Below are positions 53,013 through 63,952 of a stretch of 64,000 bases of DNA, one piece after another. Numbering within the stretch: the stretch's first letter is position 1; each line of letters begins with the position of its first letter. The notes beneath the pieces were generated by a model, which worked only from the letters and a program-made list of their open reading frames with translations, made no database searches and had not been told where the DNA came from. The stretch covers positions 4,669,346-4,733,345 of the forward strand of contig CM074761.1 in NCBI GenBank assembly GCA_037355855.1. The letters are read 5' to 3'. The stretch is from Pseudo-nitzschia pungens (lineage: Eukaryota > Bacillariophyta > Bacillariophyceae > Bacillariales > Bacillariaceae). A program made the position numbers and the translations under genes.

Positions 53013-53973
53013 ATGTGCAAAATAGTGAAGAAACCGGCATTGGAAATGACAATGGCGTCGGTGATTTTTGTCCTATTGATGAACATCGGAAACATTGCTG
53101 CGGCACCGGAGTCTTTGCCGAGTTTGTCGTCAAAGCCGTCTTTGTTGGAAGGCTTCCGCTCGACCAAGTCACTATTCAGGCGAGATGTTCTCGGTGAATT
53201 AATAGCCATGCGAGGTGGACAAACTGGAGAACCATTTCAACAAGCAGGGAGATCCATACCAGCAGCCGCAGTATTATCCCCCTAGTGCGAACGATATCAA
53301 CTCCCGAGACTACGAGAACGGCTTTGCTAATTATAACCCACCATCTTCCTCAGATGAACTTTATGACAGAGAGGTTGGTATGTTTCAGGAATCGGTTCAA
53401 GATCGTCACGATAAATGGAGGGCGGAGCAAATGGAGAGATATGCAAATCTGACTCCAGAGCAAGAACTCAATCCGCGAGACGAACAAGGTCGGATGAAAT
53501 TATTGAGCTCGGTTTCCAAGGGAAGCAGGGCCTTGATATTTTTCATTCTGATGTGGAGAGACATATATTTATTTGATGTGACCGACCAATCTATAAAAGG
53601 ATCTGTCCGCAAGACGATTGCTCGAGGGTTCCTGACAACCGTATTTTTAGGGAATTTGGCCGGTGTTGTAACATCTATAACATCACAGGGACACTCGGCA
53701 AAGAATCGCTTGAAGGCTATCTTGAACCTTGACAAGGTGGTGGAGACTACGCTGTTGTTATGGAATCTCGGAAGAGTAACTTTGTTCCCCAGCAAATACG
53801 TCGAGAAAGAAATTTTTATTGCCGGCATTCTTCACTCTGTAATGTTTTTAATACAATGCCAAGCATTCACGAGAGTCACTTGGGACGAGAAAATAGCTCC
53901 AATGCCTCAACCTCAAAGCCAGTACCCTCAAAACAATCAGCAGGGATACACTCAGACACCAGGAAACCAATAG
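53013..53973 (+). CDS. Membrane protein with signal peptide and MRGG motif, apparent one-base frameshift
   Basis: Frame 1 (from 53013) gives a hydrophobic leader (MTMASVIFVLLMNIGNIAAA) and LIAMRGGQTGEPFQQ, a Met-Arg-Gly-Gly stretch found early in many diatom secretory or plastid preproteins. Before reaching a stop at 53285 the meaning shifts to the next frame, which carries GDPYQQPQYYPPS and then 200 residues with three hydrophobic helices (RALIFFILMWRDIYLF, GFLTTVFLGNLAGVVTSIT and IFIAGILHSVMFLIQ). Removing one G from the GGG at 53247-53249 joins the two in one frame of 319 aa. No known domain was recognised. The C-terminus is Gln/Pro-rich. Membrane location is clear; plastid location is inferred. 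An ATG inside frame 2 (53380) would give a leaderless form. Confidence 0.65.
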
Positions 53974-54540
53974 GCAACCCATTTTTGAGTGATTTGGTAT
54001 CCTCGAAGGTCGATTTTAGAATGTACCGGTATTCTATAATGATGCTATTCTAGGACAACTTTTGTGCTTGCTTGTGTGGATTATAATTCTTCAGAGACTT
54101 CTGGAGATTTGTTATCACTGTGTGGTGCATTCGTAAAGTCTGTGAGAATGTACACGTACCTTCCGTATGGAGATAATATATTATGACAATACTCAAATAA
54201 ATTACTGTACTACGTAAGGTTTACCGGTAGTATTATTGATTCGATTAGATTTACTCTTAGGGCAAGGCAAGTGCGAAAGGCAATGTAAGATCGTATGATC
54301 CGTACCATTGACCCAAGCCTACCATTGTCCAGTGCTGTAGTGAACAGAGCTGAACAGTGAGGAATGAGCAGGTACAGTAGAATATAGAGCAGTAGGCAGA
54401 GTTGCTAAGCAGGGGTCTTTTGTACGGATACTATTCTCATTGTTTTCGCAAAGAGCGAGCCTTAAAGCTGTCTATGTAAATGACCGACAATGGCGGTCTG
54501 AGAAAAAGTTACCACCCTTCCCACCCTTGTGATGCACCTT

Positions 54541-54775
54541 TTCAACTGCTTCTAGCATGGGACTTAAGCCCTGCTACATGCACTCGCATATGCGATTGCA
54601 CTTTCTCTCTAGCAGCTTTGTTAGCCCTCCAACCTATGTCTAATAGTTAGTATACCTATACATAGGACCGCAGGTCCCATAGCTCCTAGGAGGGTTGGTC
54701 AACGAGCAACACGACACCCTCAGACCGGTAGTTGCTGACCAGATGAGACGGCGCCCGGGAATTGGGCGCAGCAGA
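54541..54775. ncRNA. Block of consecutive hairpins, possible structured RNA or LTR remnant
   Basis: Successive self-complementary units are visible. TAGCA and GGG pair with CCC and TGCTA (54553-54576). TCGCATATGCGA lies at 54584-54595, flanked by TGCA on both sides. CCTATGT (54633) pairs with ACATAGG (54660), and GGACC-GCA-GGTCC spans 54665-54677. CTCCTAGGAG lies at 54683-54692, and GCGCCC (54751) pairs with GGGCGC (54764). This density is above that of neighbouring spacers. No known RNA family was recognised. The start TGTTAG near 54619 also resembles a copia-type LTR end, so a solo-LTR fragment is an alternative. Confidence 0.3.
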
Positions 54776-54823
54776 TTCTTATTTTTTCTCTTCCCACCCG
54801 GGGTTCTTGTACAGTAATCTTAC

Positions 54824-54841
54824 GGTAAGGTTAACCTTACC
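54824..54841. repeat. Perfect 18-base palindrome built from the intergenic motif
   Basis: GGTAAGGTTAACCTTACC equals its own reverse complement, two motif halves fused head to head on a TTAA centre. It is flanked by TACGG and AGTAAT. Confidence 0.95.
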
Positions 54842-55172
54842 AGTAATTACTCGTGCCCGTAATTGTGCTTTCCAAGTTTTTTTAATGCTACCGGTGCTTA
54901 TGAGTTTAAGATTGAGATCTCCCTATTTTTTAAAAAAAAATAATACGAAGTAAGGTTTAAACTTTCTACGTAATTCCCATTTCCTATTCATACCGTATTA
55001 CGGATTGCAGATTATTCTCTCAATTGCCATTTTTCCAAACAGTAAGCAAACTTGTGAAATGTAACGCTCATTTCAACAGAAGAGTTGATCGCGTTTGTAT
55101 AAGGTTTCCTATCTTCTGGTGCGAGCTAGCCATCCGTTTTTGAGACAAAAAAATTCGATGAGATCTGGTACC

Positions 55173-55200
55173 GTAACCTTACGTAACCTTTTAAGGTTAC
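55173..55200. repeat. Motif copy plus foldback (GTAACCTT, TT, AAGGTTAC)
   Basis: The exact complementary motif GTAACCTTAC (55173-55182) is followed at once by GTAACCTT and its inverted copy AAGGTTAC (55183-55200) with a two-T spacer. Confidence 0.95.
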
Positions 55201-55624
55201 CCATAACACCCTCAGCTCCGTTCTGTGGGTCCATTTTGTGGGTACGACCAAAAAGAATTGCGAATGATGCAACATTTGGATGGAAATTTGCGAAATGGAC
55301 CTCCTCCGTACGGTAAGTTAATTGATGATCGTAGGGAATGGAAAGTGAAACCATCTGAACTGAATGAATATCAAATAAGGTTTACTACTACCTGTAAGGC
55401 TTAAGGCTTACTCAGTACTCAAATACCGCGTTAAATTCATCACTTCAGTATTACTGCGAATTATTTCATTTATTGAATTTTGTTGTAAAGCAGGAAGTAA
55501 CGACCGACTCAAGCATACGACAGGTCACCCTGGACAACCTGGATACCACAGCATAGGAGTCTACTCCAGCTTCCAACAACTAGCAACAGAACTCAGAAGC
55601 AAGTTGATTTTAATTACAGAGGAA

Positions 55625-57226
55625 ATGTCTTTTTCAGCACGAGGGAACGCTATTTCCTCCGACCGGAGATATCGCGATTCATTAGCGGCCAACGAGTCTG
55701 CGACTGCCTCGCTGGAATCTCTGTACAATTCTGAGCTTGCGTCGTTGTCCGGGCATGGCAAGAATGGCAACAACGGTCATATTTTTGTTGAAGATAACCA
55801 GTATCCTCTGCCCCAGAGTCACAGCCGTGGAGACGAGCAACAACAACAACTCTATCATTTTCAACCAGAACAAACTCATACTTCTCTGCCAGTTCAATCA
55901 TTGCCTCGTTCGAGCCCGATAGCCATCATACGCGGTCCTGGGGATGGAAACAACGAAGTAGATGAAAGCGACGGTGATGACGATGACAGCGAGATTGACG
56001 TGGAAGGCGATGCCATTAAACTGCAAAGAAAATATGGTAATAAAGTCATTCAGACCTATATGCAAGATTCAACTATACTGGATTCGTTGAACACCAAAGT
56101 TCACAACAAACCATCGGTATTGAATGCGCCATACTTAGGTAGTTTGAGCAAATCTGTTAATCAGGTTTCTAGTCTACCTCCAATGAGCCTCACCGGAAAT
56201 GAGACGTATATTGGGGAACCACCCGAGTCGACCATGAGTTACGGATCATTGAGAGACTCCCACGAGCGAGGGCGGTTTTTGGACGGACCTTCAAGCTATA
56301 GAGAGCCAACATCCGGGAAAATATATCATTTAGATCACCGACTTCGATATCACGGGAGACAACCAGAGCTAAATATTGGGGAACGTCTGCAACAATCCCG
56401 AAAACTAAGGGAATTACGTCAGAAAGAAGAAAGCAAAAGATTGAAAGAAGGATCAAGGTGCGAAGCCGATGGCAATGATGGTGCCTCTGGTGAGGGATTG
56501 AAACAAGAAAGAAAGCCTGTCACTTCTTCCCTTACAGATATGATGAGAGATGCATCCCAAACTGTGAACACAGCAGGTTTAGGGTTTAAAGACGGCCCGG
56601 AAGGTTCTTCCGAAATGTCTTTGGGTCCAGGTGGATTGGTACCAATACACAACGATAGAGCTTCAATACATACCTACGATCATATTACATCGTTTGATCG
56701 ATCTCCCAAGAACATGTTATCAACTTCACTGACTGCTTTTGAATTACTCAAATCTTCAAACACCGAGACCATCTCGCGCAGCAACAGCATCGTCGAACGA
56801 TCATTTTCGATAAACGCTCAAACTGGTTCGAACCAGCAACAGACCACAGATGTTAGATACCAAAGTGGATTTCAACCATTAGCGCGCTCCATGTCGGATC
56901 CATCACCAAGATTCCAGCACCTTTCACTTTCGGATGCTTCTCCTCCGGGTAGAATTGTTACGACCGTCCTTGCCGAGGGGTTGGCAGGGGAAATGGAACA
57001 GACTATGCAACAACCCGGCAATGCTCAGCTCGTGGCCGATTATGCAATGGGAAACAATAACTATCCTTTCGTGTACAATAATGGAACTGCACACAATGTG
57101 ATCTCATCTCCTGCTCTGGCATCTCAACAACGCATGAATATCTTCGATCAGAATAGTAGACACCCATCGCCACCCCAAGATCATGATCCAGATGTAGATG
57201 GAGCATTTGGTGACATGGATATGTAA
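55625..57226 (+). CDS. Low-complexity acidic/Ser-rich protein of unknown function
   Basis: Intronless, 533 aa; the first ATG is at 55625 (the frame opens at 55604 through TTG). Residues about 100-125 form a D/E-rich run (VDESDGDDDDSEIDVEGDAI) followed by KLQRKYGNKVIQTYMQDSTI. In the middle lies a basic helical stretch (ERLQQSRKLRELRQKEESKR). Short SPSPRFQ and RSMSDPS-type sites recur. The C-terminus is acidic (DVDGAFGDMDM). No domain is recognised. Composition fits a transcriptional or scaffold protein, but no function can be assigned. An AG just before the ATG (TTAATTACAG) could be a 5'-leader splice acceptor. Confidence 0.7.
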   Translation: MSFSARGNAISSDRRYRDSLAANESATASLESLYNSELASLSGHGKNGNNGHIFVEDNQYPLPQSHSRGDEQQQQLYHFQPEQTHTSLPVQSLPRSSPIAIIRGPGDGNNEVDESDGDDDDSEIDVEGDAIKLQRKYGNKVIQTYMQDSTILDSLNTKVHNKPSVLNAPYLGSLSKSVNQVSSLPPMSLTGNETYIGEPPESTMSYGSLRDSHERGRFLDGPSSYREPTSGKIYHLDHRLRYHGRQPELNIGERLQQSRKLRELRQKEESKRLKEGSRCEADGNDGASGEGLKQERKPVTSSLTDMMRDASQTVNTAGLGFKDGPEGSSEMSLGPGGLVPIHNDRASIHTYDHITSFDRSPKNMLSTSLTAFELLKSSNTETISRSNSIVERSFSINAQTGSNQQQTTDVRYQSGFQPLARSMSDPSPRFQHLSLSDASPPGRIVTTVLAEGLAGEMEQTMQQPGNAQLVADYAMGNNNYPFVYNNGTAHNVISSPALASQQRMNIFDQNSRHPSPPQDHDPDVDGAFGDMDM

Positions 57227-57944
57227 TCAACATTGGTTACGTCTGCATGCCCTACATGTAAAGCATAAACTAAATGGGCTTTGAGGTGCTGTCGACATGC
57301 GTTTCATTACGTACTAGTGAAATATCCGCGTAGTAGGATATCTTGTAGTCGTAACGAACACCCCGTATTTTGTCGGATACCTGTTGTCGAGACGAATCAT
57401 ATCAGATCAAACATGCTCTGCGACTCGAACCGATTCTTCGAAGAGGTTAAAATGGATGATGGACGAACGACATGTTACGGATGATATGTGGTATATATCA
57501 ATAGTAGGAGATAATATTCATTGAAGTGGCTATTTGATATAACGAAGAATGGATACTCTACATTCTTGACAGCAGAGGTAGCAAGTCTTTGCATTACTAG
57601 TACTAGTGTTGTGATGGTTGAGGGGAAAATTGAAGAGTAGTAGCTTGTTTCTATTTTTTGATTATGGAAAAATTAGTCCTTGTAGCATGTTTCCGGTCGA
57701 ATGGAATTCTGGACAAATTGCTTCTAGTAGAAGCGTACTTTCAATTGAAGGGGTACAGCCCAGCCGTGTGGTGGTGTGGTGTGTTGCCCAAGCCGTCGTC
57801 ACTTCTCCCGAGATCCTTGTTGCACAAATACTACTAGTTACTTTGCTGCACTTTCTGCCCAGATGATCACATCAGATCGATTGCATTGGCATGTGTGCTG
57901 TGACCCCTTCAACTGTTGGGATCTTGAAGGATTATGGCATGTTT

Positions 57945-57974
57945 TTGCTGCTTGCTGCTTGCTGCTTGCTGCTG
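57945..57974. repeat. TTGCTGC heptamer tandem repeat, about four copies
   Basis: Four near-exact consecutive TTGCTGC units in intergenic DNA. Confidence 0.85.
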
Positions 57975-58319
57975 GTTGAGACTATGATATTCCTTTGTTG
58001 ATACTACGATTGCCAAATCAGTTGTCAAATGGTGTCGTGACATGCTAAGGAGAGTAGTACAGCTAGTAGTATGCTTTTTGCTTCACTGTGATACTATATT
58101 GTCATGAGCAGCAATGAGCGACCCAATTAGACGGCCACCGCTTCGGAACTGGTGCTGGTGCATACTCACCACGGACGCCGAGCATGCCTGCTGGTGGTGG
58201 TGGTGGTGGTGGGGCCAATTTCTCAAAAAAGTCAGAAGACCAACTGGGTTTCGGGAAGTGCTATGCCCGGTGCCTAAAGCGATTACAAGATCGCCCCTGC
58301 TGCTTCCACTACGGTACGT

Positions 58320-58335
58320 GTAACCTTAAGGTTAC
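58320..58335. repeat. Perfect 16-base palindrome related to the intergenic motif
   Basis: GTAACCTTAAGGTTAC is its own reverse complement, two AAGGTTAC halves meeting on TTAA. It is preceded by CGGTAC. Confidence 0.95.
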
Positions 58336-58896
58336 TGCAACTACGAAGTAAGGTTTTAGCTTACTTTTTGATCGATACGGTAGAGTTACCGGTAGGAGCG
58401 CACAAACGCTAAAACATGCTTTCTTTTCTTCCGTACGGTGATGATACTGAATACAGTACGAAGTAAGACTTGCTGTACGGTAAGGTTACCGGTACGTAGT
58501 TTTTCTGTTCCGGAAGATAGTTGTTTTGGCTGCTAGTATTATTTTTTATTTTATCCAAAAGATCCCGCTTTCCGCGCTGTTCGCGGCGACCATCAATCCA
58601 TGAGAATAGCAACTGGAAAACTCGGTCGACCGATCGCGACCATCATCAATTTTCAGGCTTAGTAGTAACGTATGTGATAAGGATTATCCATCGCAACACG
58701 CGATGGTCCAGGAATCTTACCTGGTACCAAAATACGGGTGATAAATCGTATTGGCTAACCTTAATCCCTTACAGTATTCAATATCGTGCACCTTTTGTAA
58801 ATTACTGCAATACCTTTTCTCACCCCTGCATGGCCCGGGTCGTGGTCTGATACTGTCGGCCTTGTTGGAAACATCTTCTGATACACCCGACGACAA

Positions 58897-61800
58897 ATGG
58901 CGAAAGCCTCCAACAATGACGCAATGATGATATCGGCAGACAACAAAGCCGATATAATGACAATGGCGAACGCCTTTCGATATGCTAGTGTAGGTTTTGC
59001 GACGGTGTTGGCATTTCGTGGTCCTGCTTCGTTTCGCTTCCTCTTCTTGATCGTGCAATGGACTCATTTGTTCGCTTGCTTCCCTTGCCTGAATCGTTGG
59101 TGTTCCTCCCATGGATCGCGCGCCGTGTCGAATTGCTTCCTTCCGCACTTTTTCGTTTCAGGACGATGATACGCGGAGGGTCCTGAACGTCATGACAAAC
59201 CAAACCCCGACAAACTTGGAGTCCCTCTATTTTTTTGCGGTCACGAGATCGTGGTTTCTTCGGGCGTGGCCAATTCTCACCTCGAAACCACCGGATTACA
59301 TCGACGTCGATGTCGGAGACAATCTCAGGGAATACATCGGAAAGATTCACAATTCGGAGCTGGTGGTGCACGAAGCCGATGCGACGGAAAGCGACGAAAA
59401 GAAGGACATCGACTCTCCGGTTCCCTCGGGCGACTCGACGGAAGAAGTGAAGTTGGCTAGGGTTGTAGGAACTCTTGGGGACCATGGCAGTGTTCGGAGA
59501 AACAGGTTGGAGTCGCACCACAGAATTCGTCCGGATCCAGAAACGATACAAATGAAACCGGGACTCGTTCACACAAAGGATTACTTTTTCCTCGGCCCGA
59601 GCGCTTGGATGATCGTGAAGGAGAAATTCGGTTACGATGGATACGAAATTCGTCGATCTTGCAAGAAGGCAGCAGCGGGGGCTGGCCAAGGGGTTATCGC
59701 GGTGGCTCTGTTACCCGAAGAAGAGACGCTTCCGAGCGGCAACGCTGACGAAGCGACAAAATTGATGCAATCTGCAATTATACCCGTTTCGGGAAGATTT
59801 CAGTTCGAAAAGGTCCTCTCGTCGACGTCGAAAATCGAGGATGATGTTTCAATGAACTCGACAATAATTCATCGGGCAGAAGTCAAGAGCGAGGTGAGTT
59901 TGATAATAATAACAATAATCTAGTATCATCGTCGACTAGTGTAGTTGCTAGTTTCCTGCCCAGGACGCCTGCGACACACGCACAAGGACACATTCGTGTG
60001 CAATTGTCAGACCATCTGTAATCTCACGTTTCAACTGCCAAACTGAAAACTAAAATATAGTTGTCTTTGGTAGATCGAAAAGTGGAACCGCAACGAACAG
60101 AACCACCTCTTCTGCTTCTACCGCCTTCGACCACAGCAGTTGAGAAGGAAACCAATGACGATTTAGATCCTCTTTCGTCGGACAATAGCAAAATGGAAAT
60201 AGAAACGAACGAGGATGACGACTTGAGTGGGGATGAAACGACACAGATATCTAGTCGCAAACGTCTCGCATCGGGACTCTCGAACATGGGAAACACCTGC
60301 TTTATGAATTCCACACTCCAATGCCTGGCTCACACCGAAAGTTTACGGCGATACTTCCTTTCCGGCGAATACAAAAAAGATCTCAACAGAGATAATCCAC
60401 TCGGGACGGGGGGAGAACTAGCGACCCAATTTGCTGGTCTCATGGGTGAAATGTGGGGCGAGCCTTCGAAACAGAAAAACACGGTTAGTGGAAACACCCA
60501 AAATTGGAAATATTCGACGTCGTACTCGCAGACGAATTCCTACTCGCAGGCCGTCTACCCTCGAAGTTTCAAAAACAGCCTGGGAAAACACGCCGAGCAA
60601 TTCATGGGATACGATCAACACGACTCGCAAGAACTGGCGACGTACTTGTTGGATGCATTGCACGAAGACACTAACCGCGTTACCAAAAAGCCATACATAG
60701 AAAAGCCGGAGCAGGGAGAAAATGAATCCGATATCGAGGCCGCTGATACGGCATGGAAAATGCATCTGCGTCGCGAGGATAGTAGGGTATTGGAAAGTTT
60801 TATGGGGCAAGTCAAGAGCAGGTTAGAGTGCTGCGAAGAAGGATGCGATCGAGTCTCGACAACGTTTGATCCTTGCATGTACTTATCGGTACCCATCCCC
60901 GGCGAGTCCGAGCGAACAATGACCGTCACGTTTGTACCAATAGATCCCAACAAACGAATGCAAAAACTCACGCTTACCATAGCAAAAACAGCAACGATTG
61001 CTGGCCTCTTAGATGCGATGAATGAAGAATTGGTCAAGACCGGAATTTGCGCTGAATCGATTCCCTTACATGATTTATGTGCAGTCGAAATCTACGACAA
61101 AGAAATCTTTAAATGGCACGAACACGAGGACGAGGTTCACGGAATCAAAGATTACGATAAAACCTACGTGTACCAGCTCCGGTCTCTGGAAGAAGTCAAG
61201 AAGATATCGAGTGAAGGGACGGGAAACGAAGACACCGTCGGCACTGATTGGAGCAAGAGCATAAAGCATAAAGTGAAGCTCGACTTATCGACGCTGACAG
61301 AGCTGAATAAAGGAGATCGATGGAAAGCCGAGCTGGAGAAGTATTCCAAGCATCGGTTTCTGATTTATAAGGTGTTGAACGTCAGTCGCAGCACAATCGA
61401 AGAAAAGATCGAATTCTATAAAGAATTGGAAACCTTTTTGGACGAGTGTCATTCAGAATTGGAAAAAGATGAATCTTCCGGATTGAAGCGCACGAGGGAA
61501 GATGACGAAAAACCGGACGATGAGAGTGTAGAGATGCAGTCCGATTCCACCGCCCCAGAAAATGTGGAGAACTCGAAACCAGGAATGATACATTTCCCGT
61601 CCTCGTCCTTTCCAAACGCGCGAACGAGACACGATGTCGGAGTTCTCGAGTTCTGCGCAAACAAGCTCAGACAATTAATTTTCAATCTCATGGCCCGCGA
61701 AAAGGAGAAGAACAGAGAAGGTGTCGTCATTCAGATTGGAATCAGACAACCCGCGGGATCTTCATCGAGTTACTCAACAAGTCGGCACGGATTACTATGC

Positions 61801-63006
61801 TCACGCTTGGTCATTCGTATACCAGGAAATCTTTGTGTTTATGATCTTCGGGCAGAACTGGCCCACAGGCTTTCTCGATCACTTGTTAAAGAAATCCATT
61901 CCGATGATGCAATGCAGCACAGGCAAACAGAAGATCCGTCAACAGAGCTGTCGGTAAACAACGAGGACAAAATGGACTCGGAATATTGGGAAATGGAAAT
62001 AATGCGAAGAATACGATTATCCTGTGATAATGCTGACAGAGGATCGAGCTATAAAAGTTCCAAATCACTCGGAATGCTAAATAAAGTGCATCCCGATTCC
62101 GATGAAAACGGAGATCAATCAGTAGTCGCCATCGCATCTAACGAAGACGAAAAAGTTGTTGTCACAACTAAGGTGAAGAACCGCGGGCACATCTACCTCG
62201 ATCTGGAACAAGACGATGCCGAAAAAGTGTTTGATGCAAGTGAATTTGACGAGACGGAAGTGCCTGATGAAAGTAGTGGGAGTTCATCCAAAGTACCCGA
62301 GACTGATATCCAGGTACTGGATTGCATCGAAAATTATTGCAAAAAGGAACAGTTGGAAGACTCTGAAATGTGGTACTGCAACAAATGCAAAAAACACGTT
62401 AGAGCGTGGAAGCAGTTTCATTTGTACCGTGCCCCGCCTATCCTTATCGTCCACCTTAAGCGATTCTTTTTTTCGGCATCCAGCCATCGACGTGAAAAAA
62501 TTACAAGAAAAGTTGAATTTCCACTGGAAGGATTGGATCTGACCGGTTTAGTTGCTGAGTACGGTGATAAGGACAAACCAATCTATGATTGCTACGCTGT
62601 GAGTAATCATTTTGGTGGCTTGGGAGGTGGTCATTACACTGCTTATACACGCTCTTATGATGGCACGTGGTGCAACTACGATGATAGTCGTGTTACAACC
62701 AATGTCGACCCTGCGGAGGTCGTGTCGGAAGCAGCATATGTCCTTTACTACAGAAGGCGAGACGTGCCCGTGGGACAAGATCTTGATTTGATTGTAGACA
62801 CAAAAATATCACCCATGATTTGCGAAGAAGCCGTTGTCACTGGAGAAGCAAGTGAATCATCAAGCACCAACAACGCGCAAGCCATGGAAGTTATTGTTGA
62901 CGATACGGACAGCAATGGGAGCTCCGCAACTGCCTTGTCAATTGACAACGTTCGTATTGTGCATAGTAGCGAGGATTGCTTCTCGGACGCTAGTTCGTTC
63001 CCTTGA
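58897..63006 (+). CDS. Ubiquitin-specific protease of the USP4/11/15 type (DUSP plus split USP domain)
   Basis: Exons 58897-58989, 59162-59893 and 60061-63006 (introns of 172 and 167 bases, all phase 0) encode 1256 aa. Residues about 50-215 form a DUSP-like domain ending VHTKDYFFLGPSAWMIVKEK and YEIRRSC. The USP catalytic domain begins with the Cys box GLSNMGNTCFMNSTLQCLAH (Cys near residue 355) and has YDQHDSQELATYLLDALHED. A zinc ribbon follows, with cysteine pairs in ECCEEGCD and in WYCNKCKKH. The His box is HFGGLGGGHYTAYTR (His near 1132), followed by WCNYDDSRV. A long insert within the domain, as in USP4/15 and USP7-like enzymes, contains Ubl-like segments. The enzyme removes ubiquitin from substrates. 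Catalytic Cys, His and Asp are all present. The C-terminal 90 residues are disordered. Gene context gives no target. Confidence 0.93.
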
Positions 63007-63193
63007 TGTTTTGTATGGTCCGAGATTATGGTTACGAACACAACGAAGCTAGGTCAAGGGATATCTAGTCATTTTGATGATGACCGCTACGTATCAAGCT
63101 TTCGTCTAACAGAGAAGACGCAACCATAAATAGAAATACAAACTTATTTAGAGACAACGACGCTTCGTTTTCTCGACATCCACTGATCCCTCT
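63007..63193. terminator. Short convergent 3' region
   Basis: 187 bases between convergent stop codons must hold both polyadenylation signals. No canonical AATAAA was seen; diatom signals are loose. Confidence 0.35.
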
Positions 63194-63952
63194 TTATATT
63201 CTTTCCACATCGGGTTCGGCTGAATTGGTACTGTCATCGACAACGGTACTCGCCGCGCTTGAATATATATCACCTGACCTGTTTAACGCAGTATCTTTTG
63301 CGGCTGCCGAGATTGCCTCTTCGAACTGGTTGGAATCGGTTACTTCGTTCATGCCATTTTTGCCGTTTGTAAGTTTTTTGCTCGGGGATCCTTTCGCCGG
63401 CGAATTCATTTGCTGTACCGCTTCGTCCACCTTGTGTTTTACATTCTCTGCAACGGTTTTCGCGTGTTGCATAATGCCCATTTTAGTGATCTGCTCCGAT
63501 GCCCGCTTGTTCACTTCCGACTTGGCAACGGCTTGTTTCGCCTTGCCCAGTATCGAAAACAACTTTGTCGACGATTTCTTCAGGGTCTCGGCTGTCTGGT
63601 TCGTTTTTCGAATGGCTCGATTGTCGAAGGTGGGGCAGTAGGACAGCAGCTTTCCCTGGTTGTCGGTTTCGAACACATCGACGATGGTCAGTGTGACGAG
63701 GTCTCCCACCTGCAGATTAGATTCTTCCTCCGCCGCAGAATCCTCGCTGAGTCCTCCGTCAAAGGACATGGATGCAAACTCATTCATCCACGTCCAAATC
63801 ACGCGGTGAGCGGCCGTGACACGGTATCTCCCACCGGCTATTCTCATAACTGTCAGACCGGGAGGATCGATGATGTTTAGGTGATCTCCACCGGGCATCA
63901 AAGCTTCGAAAACAATCGTGCAAATCGATCCGTCGAACATCACAGGAGGCAC
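63194..63952 (-). CDS. Unknown protein, 5' end uncertain or beyond the window
   Basis: The open frame runs from the window's right side to 63194. An ATG at 63940 would give about 248 aa starting MFDGSICTIVFEALMPGGDH, but the sequence upstream in another frame (GPLGVLDRIVTLR) looks like coding sequence that would flow into VPPVMFDG. The gene therefore probably begins further right, and a 2-base indel near 63955 or an unseen intron breaks it here. The N-terminal half (PPGLTVMRIAGGRYRVTAAH, WTWMNEFASMSFDGGLSED) looks folded; the rest is Lys/Ala-rich and helical (NKRASEQITKMG, KTVAENVKHKVDEAVQQM). No domain recognised. Confidence 0.5.
   Translation of the reverse strand: MPPVMFDGSICTIVFEALMPGGDHLNIIDPPGLTVMRIAGGRYRVTAAHRVIWTWMNEFASMSFDGGLSEDSAAEEESNLQVGDLVTLTIVDVFETDNQGKLLSYCPTFDNRAIRKTNQTAETLKKSSTKLFSILGKAKQAVAKSEVNKRASEQITKMGIMQHAKTVAENVKHKVDEAVQQMNSPAKGSPSKKLTNGKNGMNEVTDSNQFEEAISAAAKDTALNRSGDIYSSAASTVVDDSTNSAEPDVERI

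Larger units (their letters stand above)
53974..55624. other. 1.65 kb spacer with palindromes and a structured block
   Basis: From left to right: a motif variant at 54208-54217, the hairpin-rich block 54541-54775, the perfect palindrome 54824-54841, two motif copies in tandem and a foldback at 55173-55200, then AAGGCTTAAGGCTTACT-type variants near 55396. A 73-codon frame (55095) is not convincing. Confidence 0.5.
57227..58896. other. 1.7 kb spacer with simple repeats and motif palindromes
   Basis: It contains TTGCTGC heptamer repeats (57945-57974), a GGT run (58192-58213), the 16-base palindrome at 58320-58335, and an exact motif copy at 58480-58489 inside ACGGTAAGGTTACCGGTACG. No gene was supported. 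Confidence 0.5.
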
